A stretch of DNA of 64,000 nucleotides from Lewinellaceae bacterium. Its GTDB lineage: Bacteria; Bacteroidota; Bacteroidia; Chitinophagales; Saprospiraceae. The notes under the pieces are model-generated. The model had not been told where the DNA came from and ran no database searches. It saw only the letters and a list, made by a program, of their open reading frames with translations. How positions within the stretch are numbered: the stretch's first letter is position 1; each line of letters begins with the position of its first letter. A program made the translations under genes and the position numbers. Positions 7,676 to 15,896 of this stretch are shown here, piece by piece. The stretch is taken from the NCBI GenBank assembly GCA_020636105.1, contig JACJYL010000001.1, positions 4,548,001 to 4,612,000 on the forward strand, read 5' to 3'.

Positions 7676-8329
7676 ATGACTTCACCAGCGATAAAAAATA
7701 TGCCAGAAACAGAAGTCATCAATAATCCGATCACCGTGTGGATGAATTACGGTCCGATAACATTGCACAAGCCAATGTCACGGGAGGAGTTCATTGCCTT
7801 GTCCGACCGCTTCCCGGAGTGGCAAATGGAAAGGGATCAAAGCGGGAAAACCATTATTATGACCCCTGTAAAAAAAGGTTCCGGAAAAAATGAAATTACC
7901 GTTTCCGGGTATTTGTTTATTTGGTATTTAAAACATAAATCCGGAGAAATCTTCAGCCCTTCCACCGGTATTGAATTGCCAGACGGTTCTATCCGATGCC
8001 CTGATTGTGCATGGGTTTCCGGGGAGCGACTGGCTACCGTACCGGAATCATCTGACGAAGATTTTTTGAAAGTCGTGCCTGATTTTATTGTGGAAGTCCG
8101 CTCACAATCGTACGACCCGAAAAGGCTCCAGGATAAGATGACCCAAACATGGATGGCCAATGGCGTTCGACTGGGATGGCTCATCGATCCATACGAGGAA
8201 ACGGTAAATATCTACCGTTCAGGAAAGTTTGTTGAAGTAGTAAACGGTTTCCAGGGACGGGTGCTCAGCGGGGAAGACGTGATGCCGGGGATGGAATTGC
8301 CTCTTGATGATTTGAGGCGGGAAAAATAG
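7676..8329 (+). CDS. Uma2-family (DUF820) putative restriction-like nuclease
   Basis: The 217-residue protein has the DUF820/Uma2 layout: an N-terminal MSREEFIALSDRFPEWQME, a central GSGKNEITVSGYLFIWYL, then STGIELPDGSIRCPDCAWV, and PDFIVEVRSQSYDPKRLQDKM, which carries the D...E-x-R variant of the PD-(D/E)xK core, then WLIDPYEETVNIYR. The family is common in cyanobacteria and Bacteroidota; no biological role is established. The start could be the ATG at 7676 or the one at 7700 (MPETEVINN). It follows the 6867 gene on the same strand by about 45 bases. Confidence 0.82.
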   Translation: MTSPAIKNMPETEVINNPITVWMNYGPITLHKPMSREEFIALSDRFPEWQMERDQSGKTIIMTPVKKGSGKNEITVSGYLFIWYLKHKSGEIFSPSTGIELPDGSIRCPDCAWVSGERLATVPESSDEDFLKVVPDFIVEVRSQSYDPKRLQDKMTQTWMANGVRLGWLIDPYEETVNIYRSGKFVEVVNGFQGRVLSGEDVMPGMELPLDDLRREK

Positions 8330-8340
8330 ACTTATCTTTG
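8311..8340 (+). promoter_or_regulatory. Predicted promoter of the cupin gene
   Basis: TTTG (8311-8314) and TATCTTTG (8333-8340) match the Bacteroidota -33/-7 consensus (TTTG, TAnnTTTG) with an 18-base gap. They sit at the very end of the Uma2 gene. The expected start of transcription is about 20 bases before the cupin ATG. Confidence 0.55.
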
Positions 8341-8369
8341 AACCAATATCAATCATAAAATTTTAAAAA

Positions 8370-8729
8370 ATGGAGCCACAAATCCTGCCCACCCGGGAGG
8401 CTGATGAATACTATTCCGAAGAACGTTGTTTTATTCTTGAATTGTTCAATCAACCGGGAGGAGTGGCATCCATCGCCAGGGCCAGGGTTGAACCTGGGGT
8501 GACGACTGCTTTGCACGCTCTTGATGGTTTGGAATGTTATTACCTGCTTTCCGGCGAAGGCAAAATGGAGATCCATGGAAAAACCGCAGGTAAGGTTAAA
8601 GCGGGGGATACGGTGGTGATTCCGGCCAATGCGCCCCAGCGCATAACGAATACCGGACAGGAAGATCTCGTTTTTCTGTGTTTTTGCGCTCCAGGGTTCA
8701 TGCCTGAAAATTACCGTTCTTTGGAATGA
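8370..8729 (+). CDS. Single-domain cupin protein
   Basis: The 119-residue soluble protein is a small cupin barrel. Motif 1 spans about 47-67 (TTALHALDGLECYYLLSGEG), with a His and two Glu-like positions. Motif 2 is near 80-92 (AGDTVVIPANAPQRI), where the usual PxGxPH becomes PANAPQ, so the second metal His is missing. The metal site may therefore be altered and the enzymatic role is open. The start is set by the ATG 30 bases after a good -7 box. Confidence 0.85.
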   Translation: MEPQILPTREADEYYSEERCFILELFNQPGGVASIARARVEPGVTTALHALDGLECYYLLSGEGKMEIHGKTAGKVKAGDTVVIPANAPQRITNTGQEDLVFLCFCAPGFMPENYRSLE

Positions 8730-8734
8730 AAAAA

Positions 8735-8775
8735 GGTAGCGGGGATCGGGTGATTTCACCCGAACCCCGCTACCT
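8735..8775 (-). terminator. Terminator of the blaI-M56 operon
   Basis: A 10-bp perfect stem GGTAGCGGGG/CCCCGCTACC with a nested TCGGGTG/CACCCGA stem lies 33 bases past the M56 stop codon. On the minus strand it is followed by a run of T (AAAAAA on the plus strand at 8729-8734). It also closes the convergent cupin gene on the other side. Confidence 0.85.
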
Positions 8776-8807
8776 GTAACAAAACCACTGATTTCAGGCC
8801 ATGAAAG

Positions 8808-11801
8808 TTAATCCATTGGATGGATTTTGAGTTCAATGTATTTTTCAAGGCTCAATCCTTTTTTACCTTCTGTTTGCTTCTGCTTGATATATTCAGCCGT
8901 GATATCGTGTATTTTGGCTTGAACGAACTCTTCCATTGTGGCCTCTTTAAACCCTAAAGCCTTTATGGAACTGATATATTCAGGCGTGACATCGTGAATG
9001 GTGGCCATGATGATGTCCTCGGCGGATAAATTTTTAAATCCCAGCGATTTGAATTTTTTGATATCCGAGGGTTTGACATCGTGGATGGAAAATTGCGTGA
9101 TCTCCTCCATCGACATTTTGCCCATGCCTTCTTTTTCAAAGGATGCCAGGTATTCCGGGGTAATGTCAAATATGGTTGCGGCGACAATGTCCTCAGGAGT
9201 CATATCCCTGAATCCCATATTCTGAAAAGCCTTGATATTTTCGGGTTTCACATCGTGAATGGCAAACTGGGTGATTTCTTCCATCGACAATTTACCAAGG
9301 CCTTCTTTTTCAAAGGATGCCAGGTATTCAGGCGTGACGTCATGGATACTGGCGGCGACGATATCCTCAGGAGTCATATCCCTGAATCCCATATTCTGAA
9401 AAGCCTTGATATTTTCGGGTTTCACATCGTGAATGGCAAACTGGGTGATTTCTTCCATCGACAATTTACCGAGACCTTCTTTTTCAAAGGATGCGAGGTA
9501 TTCAGGCGTGACGTCATGGATACTGGCGGCGACGATATCCTCGGGAGTCATATCCCTGAATCCCATATTCTTAAAAGCTTTGATATCCTCGGGCTTTACA
9601 TCGTGAATGGCAAACTGGGTGATTTCTTCCATCGACAATTTACCGAGACCTTCTTTTTCAAAGGATGCGAGGTATTCAGGCGTGACGTCATGGATACTGG
9701 CGGCGACGATATCCTCGGGAGTCATATCCCTGAATCCCATATTCTTAAAAGCTTTGATATCCTCGGGCTTTACATCGTGAATGGCAAACTGGGTGATTTC
9801 TTCCATCGACAATTTACCGAGACCTTCTTTTTCAAAGGATGCGAGGTATTCAGGCGTGACGTCATGGATACTGGCGGCGACGATATCCTCAGGAGTCATA
9901 TCCCTGAATCCCATATTCTTAAAAGCTTTGATATCCTCGGGCTTTACATCGTGAATGGCGAAGGCAACGACCTCTTCAGTCGAAAGGTTAGTGAAACCCT
10001 CATCCTGCAGACTTTTCACATAAGCAGGGGTTACATCATGAATGGAAAGGGCGGCCACCTCTTCCCAATCCAGGTCAGTGAGCCCGAGTTTTTGCAACGA
10101 TTTGACGTATTCCGGTTTTATCTCGTGGATTTGGATGGTCATCAGATCCTCAAGGGTAGGTTTTTTGAAACCAAATCCGGAAAATGTTTCATAGTTTTTC
10201 TCCAGCACCTCCTGTTTCATTTCAAAATGACCCAGCGCCAGGAGGTCGTCGCCATCAAAGTCAAATTTCTCTTTTTTAAGATAGGCCAGGTAGGCTTTGT
10301 TGATGTTGCCAAAAAAACAATGGAACAGGAAATCTTCATCGTCACCGAGGTACCCTTCCTCTTTCAGGTAGGCCTTAAAGGTTTCGTTTTCGGTAAAAGC
10401 ATAAGTGCCTTCTCCTTCTTTTCCGGTAAATATTCCTTTGAAACTGATGGATCCAGCCTCGCGTTCCAGTTTGAAGGAATTCAATGTATTGGTCAGGCTC
10501 GGTGTAAATTCACTGGCCTTGAAGCAAGTTGATTTTTTCCAGTTTCCATTGAAATCCTCGGAGGGCGCTTTAAATGTAAAACAAACTTCAGTGTTTTTGA
10601 TCTTAGCTGTCCAGTGACCAGTGGAAAAGCGGTCCAGGCTCAGGTTGTATTGCTCTGCAATGGATCTTGCCGTTACAGGTTTCGGGTTGTTTTCTGGTGT
10701 TGTGTGCAATCCGGGGATCTGGTCTACGGATTGGAAGGCATCGGCTTGTGGAATTTTTGCTGAAAGTTGATTGGATGTTTCAGCTGTTTTTATGGCGTTT
10801 AAGGTAGCTACTGAAAATCCGAATAATGGGATTAAAAATAAGTATTTCCAACTCGACCGATAGGATGATTTCTTTGAGTTCATCATAAAAATTCGTTTTT
10901 TTAAAATGGATTGATTGTAATTATTAGTCAGGTGAAGCGCATGTTGCGGTACGGCTACCCGAAGCAGGTTCATCTGGTAGGATTCCCTGTTGGTGCCTTT
11001 ATGCAACATTTGCTTATCGGTGATGTATTCGAGATTGTCTGCCAGAGCTTTCCTGTGAAACCATGCAAAGGGGTTGAACCATTGCACCACGACCATTATT
11101 TCGGCAAGGATTATATCAATGCTGTGTCCCTGCCGTACATGAATTTTTTCATGTTCAAGGATCTGCTCGTAGGTTTCCCAATCGTATTTTTCGGGATTAA
11201 TAAAAATACTACCCATGAAGGAATAAGGGGCTTCGTCTCCCCTGAGTTCAACAATGCGGATTTTTCCATCGAGGATATAGGGCAGGCGGTACTTCTTGTA
11301 AAGAAGTATGCCTAACTGGATCAGGAAATTCATCAAAAAGACGACAAGTCCCGTAAGATAGAGGTATTGAACCAGGGTGATCCAGGAAATTTTCCATTTT
11401 TTCGGAACCGATGTGTATGGTGCCGGACTACTGGCTTTGACCAGGGAATCACCTCGTTCCACCACCGCTGTTTTTTTCATTGAAATATTCTTTTGGGGAA
11501 CCTTTTCCATGGCGTTGGAAGGTGTTTTTGATTTTTCTTTGACATTCAGCTGAGGCAACTTGAGGTCCGGTTTCGGACTGGTTGCCTTGTTTTTGCCTTC
11601 AAATGCAAAAACGGTTTCCTTCCCCGATCTCAAAGACCATTCCTGAGGGATCTGTAAAAATGGCAGCGAAAAGGCTAAAACAATGCTCCCGGTAAGCACC
11701 CATCGGTTCAGTTGAAAAAAAGTTTCCCTTTGAAGAAAGACTTTATAAAAAAAATAGGAAGCGGAAACCAGAATGGTCACATGGAATAAGTAAAACATCA
11801 T
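8808..11801 (-). CDS. M56 (BlaR1/MecR1-like) membrane metalloprotease with long C-terminal repeat region
   Basis: The 997-residue protein has helices at the N-terminus (about 1-50), near 140-168 and near 320. The zinc-protease motif HEKIH lies at 217-221 inside the M56 domain. It is the presumed sensor/protease partner of the BlaI repressor encoded just upstream with a 4-base overlap (ATGA). Instead of a penicillin-binding sensor, the C-terminal half is a ladder of 29-residue units (IHDVKPEDIKAFKNMGF..., IHDVTPEYLASFEKEGL...). The units alternate so that a 58-residue (174-bp) pair is repeated five times from about 9120 to 9960, flanked by diverged units. The ligand is unknown. Repeat length probably varies between strains. 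Confidence 0.9.
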   Translation of the reverse strand: MMFYLFHVTILVSASYFFYKVFLQRETFFQLNRWVLTGSIVLAFSLPFLQIPQEWSLRSGKETVFAFEGKNKATSPKPDLKLPQLNVKEKSKTPSNAMEKVPQKNISMKKTAVVERGDSLVKASSPAPYTSVPKKWKISWITLVQYLYLTGLVVFLMNFLIQLGILLYKKYRLPYILDGKIRIVELRGDEAPYSFMGSIFINPEKYDWETYEQILEHEKIHVRQGHSIDIILAEIMVVVQWFNPFAWFHRKALADNLEYITDKQMLHKGTNRESYQMNLLRVAVPQHALHLTNNYNQSILKKRIFMMNSKKSSYRSSWKYLFLIPLFGFSVATLNAIKTAETSNQLSAKIPQADAFQSVDQIPGLHTTPENNPKPVTARSIAEQYNLSLDRFSTGHWTAKIKNTEVCFTFKAPSEDFNGNWKKSTCFKASEFTPSLTNTLNSFKLEREAGSISFKGIFTGKEGEGTYAFTENETFKAYLKEEGYLGDDEDFLFHCFFGNINKAYLAYLKKEKFDFDGDDLLALGHFEMKQEVLEKNYETFSGFGFKKPTLEDLMTIQIHEIKPEYVKSLQKLGLTDLDWEEVAALSIHDVTPAYVKSLQDEGFTNLSTEEVVAFAIHDVKPEDIKAFKNMGFRDMTPEDIVAASIHDVTPEYLASFEKEGLGKLSMEEITQFAIHDVKPEDIKAFKNMGFRDMTPEDIVAASIHDVTPEYLASFEKEGLGKLSMEEITQFAIHDVKPEDIKAFKNMGFRDMTPEDIVAASIHDVTPEYLASFEKEGLGKLSMEEITQFAIHDVKPENIKAFQNMGFRDMTPEDIVAASIHDVTPEYLASFEKEGLGKLSMEEITQFAIHDVKPENIKAFQNMGFRDMTPEDIVAATIFDITPEYLASFEKEGMGKMSMEEITQFSIHDVKPSDIKKFKSLGFKNLSAEDIIMATIHDVTPEYISSIKALGFKEATMEEFVQAKIHDITAEYIKQKQTEGKKGLSLEKYIELKIHPMD
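9120..9960 (-). repeat. Five 174-bp tandem repeats inside the M56 gene
   Basis: The paired 29+29-residue unit is repeated five times with very few base differences; the two central-right copies are nearly identical over their full length. The unit boundaries coincide with IHDVKPE. More diverged single units continue on both sides, which indicates recent amplification inside an older repeat family. Confidence 0.88.
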
Positions 11802-12160
11802 GATTTTTTGTTTTTGATCATTTTGAGAATTTCATCCAGTTCGTCTTCACTGATCTTCTCCTCTTTGGCAAAATAGGCTATCATCTTTTTATAGGAATTA
11901 TCAAAATAGTCCCTGATCATGTCTCCCATGGCACTGTTCTGATAAGTCTCTTTTTCGATCAAGGGGTAGTACTGGTAGGTTTTGCCGAAACTCTTGTGTC
12001 CAATGAATTTTTTGTCCTCCAGGATTCTGATGACGGTCGAAACCGTATTGTAATGTGGCTTGGGCTCCGGAAGCAGATCAACGACCTCTTTGACAAAAGC
12101 CTTTTCAAGTTGCCACAAAACCTGCATGATCTCCTCTTCTCGTTTCGATAATTTTTGCAT
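11798..12160 (-). CDS. BlaI/MecI/CopY-family transcriptional repressor
   Basis: The 120-residue winged-helix protein starts MQKLSKREEEIMQVLWQLEK and continues VKEVVDLLPEPKPHYNTVST, VIRILEDKKFIGHKSFGKTY, which are the recognition helix and wing of the Penicillinase_R family. The C-terminal part (about 85-120) is a dimerisation region. It is the first gene of an operon with the M56 protease, which would cleave or inactivate it. Three copies of a 16-bp site cover its promoter, so it very likely represses itself. Confidence 0.92.
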   Translation of the reverse strand: MQKLSKREEEIMQVLWQLEKAFVKEVVDLLPEPKPHYNTVSTVIRILEDKKFIGHKSFGKTYQYYPLIEKETYQNSAMGDMIRDYFDNSYKKMIAYFAKEEKISEDELDEILKMIKNKKS

Positions 12161-12176
12161 TGTTCCAATTTTGAAT

Positions 12177-12239
12177 CAAATGTAAACTATATTTTTAGTT
12201 AAATCAACTAAAAATATAGTTTTAACTAAAAATATAGTT
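12177..12239 (-). promoter_or_regulatory. blaI promoter with three BlaI-type operators
   Basis: On the minus strand there is a -7 box TACATTTG (12177-12184) and a -33 TTG (12205-12207) with 20 bases between them. The 16-mer AACTAAAAATATAGTT occurs inverted at 12185-12200 and direct at 12206-12221 and 12224-12239. The first copy fills the gap between -7 and -33, and the others cover -33 and upstream. This placement fits repression by the BlaI protein encoded just downstream. Confidence 0.8.
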
Positions 12240-12254
12240 GATAGTAGATGGAAA

Positions 12255-12305
12255 CTATGTGCCCTATGCCACTATGTGTTAAAAAAACCTATGTGTTTTA
12301 AAAAC
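12255..12305 (+). repeat. Three 17-bp direct repeats upstream of the YqaJ gene
   Basis: CTATGTG recurs at 12255, 12272 and 12289, exactly 17 bases apart, with an additional CTATG at 12264. Units two and three also share the A-rich tail. The tract ends 20 bases before the YqaJ start codon, so it may be an operator for that gene. Confidence 0.6.
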
Positions 12306-12325
12306 AAATACCCAACTTTACACCC

Positions 12326-12988
12326 ATGAACCGAAACTACATCACCCCTTTATCTCCAGAGTGGTATAGCGCGCGCTCCGGGAAATTCACTGCCTCTGGA
12401 TTTGGTAATTTAATGACCGCTGCCAAAGGGGAAGGTTTTTCCAATGCTGCAATGCAATACATTTATGAAAAAGCCAGGGAGAAGATTTCAGGAGGAAATG
12501 TAAAATCGTTGATCACCAAACCGATGAAATGGGGCACTCGTATGGAAGCCCCCGCCCTTACCGTCCTGGAGCGTTATCTGGGAATGAAGATCCAGGAATG
12601 TGGACTGCTCATTCACCCCCGGGTGCCTGAAGCCGGCGCAACGCCTGATGCCCTGGTTTTGGATGATTCCGGAAACGAATATGCCCTCGTGGAAGTAAAA
12701 TGTCCTTACAATCAAAAGGTACACCTCAAATATTACAACACGATAAAATCGGGAGAAACCTTAAAAAGAATAGTGCCGGGCTATTATTGGCAGATTCAGG
12801 GTTCGCTTTGGGTTTTTGATTTGGAACGGTGTTATTTTGTGTCCTTTGATCCCCGACGGCTGGATGAAAAACGCTTGTTGATAGCGGAAATAAAGCGGGA
12901 TGAAAAGGATATTGCCCGGTTGGAAAAAATGGTTTTGACGGCCATTGAAACCAGGGATGAACGAATAAAGGCTATCCGAAAAGGTTGA
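12326..12988 (+). CDS. YqaJ-family (lambda-exonuclease-like) nuclease
   Basis: The 220-residue protein has the YqaJ viral-recombinase fold signatures in order: SPEWYSARSGKFTASGFGNL (N-terminal R and S), WGTRMEAPALTVLERYLG, GATPDALVLDDSG (catalytic Asp), YALVEVKCPY (the E-x-K of the PD-(D/E)xK core) and YYWQIQGSLWVF (Gln). Such enzymes resect double-stranded DNA to single strands for annealing, usually beside an SSAP in phages. No phage genes surround it here. It is convergent with the M50 gene, 15 bases apart, and divergent from blaI. Confidence 0.88.
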   Translation: MNRNYITPLSPEWYSARSGKFTASGFGNLMTAAKGEGFSNAAMQYIYEKAREKISGGNVKSLITKPMKWGTRMEAPALTVLERYLGMKIQECGLLIHPRVPEAGATPDALVLDDSGNEYALVEVKCPYNQKVHLKYYNTIKSGETLKRIVPGYYWQIQGSLWVFDLERCYFVSFDPRRLDEKRLLIAEIKRDEKDIARLEKMVLTAIETRDERIKAIRKG

Positions 12989-13003
12989 CAAAGGCCTTTC
13001 TTT

Positions 13004-13336
13004 TTATACCTGGGCTCGGAGCCGGTCTATTTCGGCGTTCATTCCTTTCACAAGGTTGGAAGGCATTAGTCTGGCCACTTCTGTATATTTTTCTTCCACT
13101 GCTGAATCAGCCTTGCCGTGTATTTCTAAGTGGTAACAAATTAGGTTAAACAACCCGAAGAAACGTACAAAAGGCATATCATCCATGACCATGATTTCAA
13201 TGTCTTTTGGGGATACATTTTTGTAAGAATTGTCCAGGGCATATTGTCCCATTACCCGTAACATGGCGACCTCAACTTCCTGATCTTTCCCGGGAGTGGT
13301 CAGCCGTTGGTATCTTTTGCGGTCAGAAAAGAACAT
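13004..13336 (-). CDS. C-terminal part of the frameshifted M50 protease
   Basis: The 110-residue reading starts MFFSDRKRYQRLTTPGKDQE and is soluble and helical. It has no independent start signal. It continues the M50 protein encoded immediately upstream in another frame: reading back in its own frame gives ATTIPSKTGMFFSDRKRYQR, the natural continuation of the upstream SLGIV. One missing base near 13357-13362 (GTTTTG in place of GTTTTTG on the coding strand) separates the two. As one protein it would have about 289 residues. It is best regarded as part of a split gene rather than a separate gene. Confidence 0.75.
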   Translation of the reverse strand: MFFSDRKRYQRLTTPGKDQEVEVAMLRVMGQYALDNSYKNVSPKDIEIMVMDDMPFVRFFGLFNLICYHLEIHGKADSAVEEKYTEVARLMPSNLVKGMNAEIDRLRAQV

Positions 13337-13872
13337 CCCTGTTTTGGAGGGTATGGTGGTGGCAAAACTATTCCCAAAGACATTAGCCCGCCAGCATAGA
13401 AAATAATGTCAGAAGGAGAACCTGACAGCAGGGATAAACCCATAAATAAAATGGCGAAAAGCAAGGAAGATAGCGGGCCGGCTAATATCAACCGGGCAAA
13501 TTTTAAAGGGTTGTCAGGATCGTCTTTCACAGGAGAAGTGGCTGCTACCCCTCCATATAACCCCAAATTTTTATTAAAATAAACCTTGATTCCGTCTGTT
13601 TCCCTTTTGATTCCCAACGGGCCCACAACGAACAACTGAAATTGAAATCCCTGAACCAATCCCGTTATTAAATGGCCCAATTCATGAACACCCAGGCTCA
13701 CGAAAAACATGACAAATATCCCCAACAACATGATGGTCCTGCCTTGAATCGTTTTGGGTTTTTCATTGACAAAGTACCCGATGTTTTGCAGCAGGTAGAA
13801 AGTGAGGAACAATAATCCCAGGAATACGATTACCTCAATGACAGTTTTTGTTTTATCCTTTTTCGTGGTCAT
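13300..13872 (-). CDS. M50-family (site-2 protease-like) membrane metalloprotease, N-terminal part
   Basis: I choose the ATG at 13872 (MTTKKDKTKTVIEVIVFLG), which overlaps the stop of the upstream MBL gene by four bases (ATGA). A longer reading from 14034 would lie inside that gene. The protein shows a first helix at about 11-33, HELGHLITG at 63-71 (zinc-binding HExxH within a second helix) and at least two more helices near 145-190. It ends after SLGIV in a frame-shifted tail rich in proline. The rest of the family sequence is in the adjoining frame at 13004-13336. The substrate is unknown. Confidence 0.78.
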   Translation of the reverse strand: MTTKKDKTKTVIEVIVFLGLLFLTFYLLQNIGYFVNEKPKTIQGRTIMLLGIFVMFFVSLGVHELGHLITGLVQGFQFQLFVVGPLGIKRETDGIKVYFNKNLGLYGGVAATSPVKDDPDNPLKFARLILAGPLSSLLFAILFMGLSLLSGSPSDIIFYAGGLMSLGIVLPPPYPPKQGCSFLTAKDTNG

Positions 13873-14975
13873 TTTAAGTTGGTGTACCATCGTTTTGTTC
13901 CAGGTTCCTGTCCCATTGTAATAACGGCGCCAATTTCCGGGGTAAAAACAGGAAGCTGCTTTTGATCGGCTGCCGTTACAAACCTTTCCACGGGTTCTTT
14001 CCAGGCATGCATGGCCAGCGCAAATCCACCCCAATGGACAGGTATGGCCATTTTGGCTTGTGCATCGATAGCCGCCTGTACACTTTCTTCAGGAAATAAA
14101 TGCAATTGATGCCAAAGATCATAATACTGACCACATTCCATAAAAGCCCAGTCGAAAGGCCCCAATTTTTCCGTTACCGTTTTAAAATGATCCCCATAAC
14201 CTCCATCGCCACTCCAGTAAATCCTGTGTTTTTCCTCTTGGAAGACCCAGCCACCCCAAAGGGATTTGAAACGGTCTGATAATCCCCTGCCGGAAAAATG
14301 CTGTGAGGGGGTAAAGGTGATTTTGATGCCTTTGAAATCCAAATCCTGCCACCAATCGAATTCAGTGATCTGACCGGCGGCCACCCCCCATCGTTCCAGG
14401 TGCCTGGAAACACCCAGGGCAACAAAGTAAGTATCTACCTTGCCTTTTAGTTTTTTAATGCTTTTATAGTCCAGGTGATCATAATGATCGTGGGAGATCA
14501 GCACGGCATCAATAGGAGGCAAATCATCAATGAGGTCGAGGGTGTTTTCACTAAAACGTTTGATGCCTGACAGGGCAATAGGCGAAGCATTGGGGCCAAA
14601 CATGGGGTCGATCAGGAGGTTTTTGCCATTGATCTGAAGCATTAAAGTCGCATGGCCATACCATACGAACTTGGGTTTGTCGCTGTTGGCTGAAAATGCC
14701 TCGGCATCAAAAGGCGTAACGGGAATGGGAACCTCCGGTTCTCTAGCATTCTTTTTAAAAAAACGTTCCCGAAACAGCCCGGGAAGGGTTTTGAGATTGA
14801 CATCCATCTGAATGGGGTGGAGGTTGTCAAAAATTTTACCGTTCCACTGTTTTGATTGTTCCAGGGCACGCTTTCGACTGCGGGTCAGGGGCCCTCCAAA
14901 CTGTGGATTGAGCCTGATATACAATCCTGGCGTTATTGAAATAGCCACGAGGCCGATGAGCCACCACATTAGCAT
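13869..14975 (-). CDS. MBL-fold metallo-hydrolase (UlaG/NAPE-PLD-like)
   Basis: The 368-residue protein has one N-terminal membrane helix (about 1-20). A conserved FVWYGHATLML precedes the metal motif SHDHYDHLD at 161-169, then TPSQHFSGRG near 226, YWSGDGGYGDHF near 255, MECGQYYDLWH near 280 and PVHWGGFALAMHAW near 310. This order is typical of the L-ascorbate lactonase / NAPE-phospholipase D branch of the metallo-beta-lactamase fold. It is likely a membrane-anchored phosphodiesterase or lactonase. It is followed with a 4-base overlap by the M50 protease gene, so the two are co-transcribed. Confidence 0.88.
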   Translation of the reverse strand: MLMWWLIGLVAISITPGLYIRLNPQFGGPLTRSRKRALEQSKQWNGKIFDNLHPIQMDVNLKTLPGLFRERFFKKNAREPEVPIPVTPFDAEAFSANSDKPKFVWYGHATLMLQINGKNLLIDPMFGPNASPIALSGIKRFSENTLDLIDDLPPIDAVLISHDHYDHLDYKSIKKLKGKVDTYFVALGVSRHLERWGVAAGQITEFDWWQDLDFKGIKITFTPSQHFSGRGLSDRFKSLWGGWVFQEEKHRIYWSGDGGYGDHFKTVTEKLGPFDWAFMECGQYYDLWHQLHLFPEESVQAAIDAQAKMAIPVHWGGFALAMHAWKEPVERFVTAADQKQLPVFTPEIGAVITMGQEPGTKRWYTNLK

Positions 14976-14987
14976 AACGTTTCTTTT

Positions 14988-15896
14988 TTAAAGGTATTTA
15001 ATGCCCGTCAATTCCTGTGAGACATCCCACAGTCTTTTTGCGATATCTTTGTCAGACGAATAGGTGCTTGAGCTCACCTTTCCGGGAGCCCCCTTCATCT
15101 CTCTGAACCCTGTTGGACCGAAATAATCGCCTCCTTTTACATCTTCTCCAAGGGCAGCATACAGAGAAGGGAGTGCCGCTTTTTCGGGAGCATGCATAAA
15201 AAACGGAAGCAATAAACTACCGATCACTTTAAACCATGCGGGGGCATATTGGCTGAGGTTGGTATTTGAAACTCCAGGGTGTGACGCCACGGAGATCACC
15301 TTGCTTCCTTTTGCTTCCAGCCTTCTTTGCATTTCATAAGCAAACATAAGACATGCTACCTTACTTTGGCCGTAGGCGGTCATTTTAGAATAGCTTTTTT
15401 CACTGTTCAGGTCATCAAAATTGATGACACCATTCCTGTGGGCAATGCTGCTGAGGGTGACGATTCTTGAGGACGCTGTTTTTTCAAGCAAAGGCATTAA
15501 TAGCCCTGTCAATAAAAAATGGCCTAAATAGTTAACCCCTATCTGGCTTTCAAACCCATCCGTTGTTTTTGAAAATGGCGGAATCATGATTCCGGCATTG
15601 TTGATTAATAAGTCTAGCCGATTGTATTTTTCCTGAAAGGAGGAGGCGAAATTTCTGACTGATTCCAGGTTACCCAAATCGAGTAAAATGATTCCAAGGT
15701 CGGCACCGGGCACTTTTTGCAAAATTTCTTTACGGGCGTTTTCGGCTTTTTCCTTATTTCGGCAAGCCATGATTACCTTGATTTGCTTTTTCGCCAGTCC
15801 AATGGTTGTTTCATATCCCAAACCAATATTAGCACCGGTAACGATGGCGATACTGTCTTTTTTAGAGGGGACTTTATTAAGATCAAATGAACTCAT
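14988..15896 (-). CDS. Short-chain dehydrogenase/reductase (retinol-dehydrogenase-like)
   Basis: The start at 15896 (MSSFDLNKVPSKKDSIAIVT) gives 302 residues; a reading that begins 29 codons earlier adds only low-complexity residues. The Rossmann motif TGANIGLG is at 20-27, LLDLGN near 71, NNAGI at 99-103, the catalytic Ser near 150 (VTLSS) and YGQSK at 175-179. The closest general type is the retinol dehydrogenase/WWOX-like atypical SDR. The substrate is unknown. It lies 12 bases upstream of the MBL gene and may head the operon SDR-MBL-M50. Confidence 0.9.
   Translation of the reverse strand: MSSFDLNKVPSKKDSIAIVTGANIGLGYETTIGLAKKQIKVIMACRNKEKAENARKEILQKVPGADLGIILLDLGNLESVRNFASSFQEKYNRLDLLINNAGIMIPPFSKTTDGFESQIGVNYLGHFLLTGLLMPLLEKTASSRIVTLSSIAHRNGVINFDDLNSEKSYSKMTAYGQSKVACLMFAYEMQRRLEAKGSKVISVASHPGVSNTNLSQYAPAWFKVIGSLLLPFFMHAPEKAALPSLYAALGEDVKGGDYFGPTGFREMKGAPGKVSSSTYSSDKDIAKRLWDVSQELTGIKYL

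Noticed and set aside
9081..10532. Long plus-strand reading (483 residues) opposite the M56 gene
   Set aside because: It is the mirror of the repeat ladder; the absence of stops is a by-product of repeating one stop-free unit.
13873..14034. N-terminal extension of the M50 gene
   Set aside because: It overlaps the end of the intact MBL gene in another frame and is not hydrophobic; the ATGA overlap at 13869-13872 gives a natural start.
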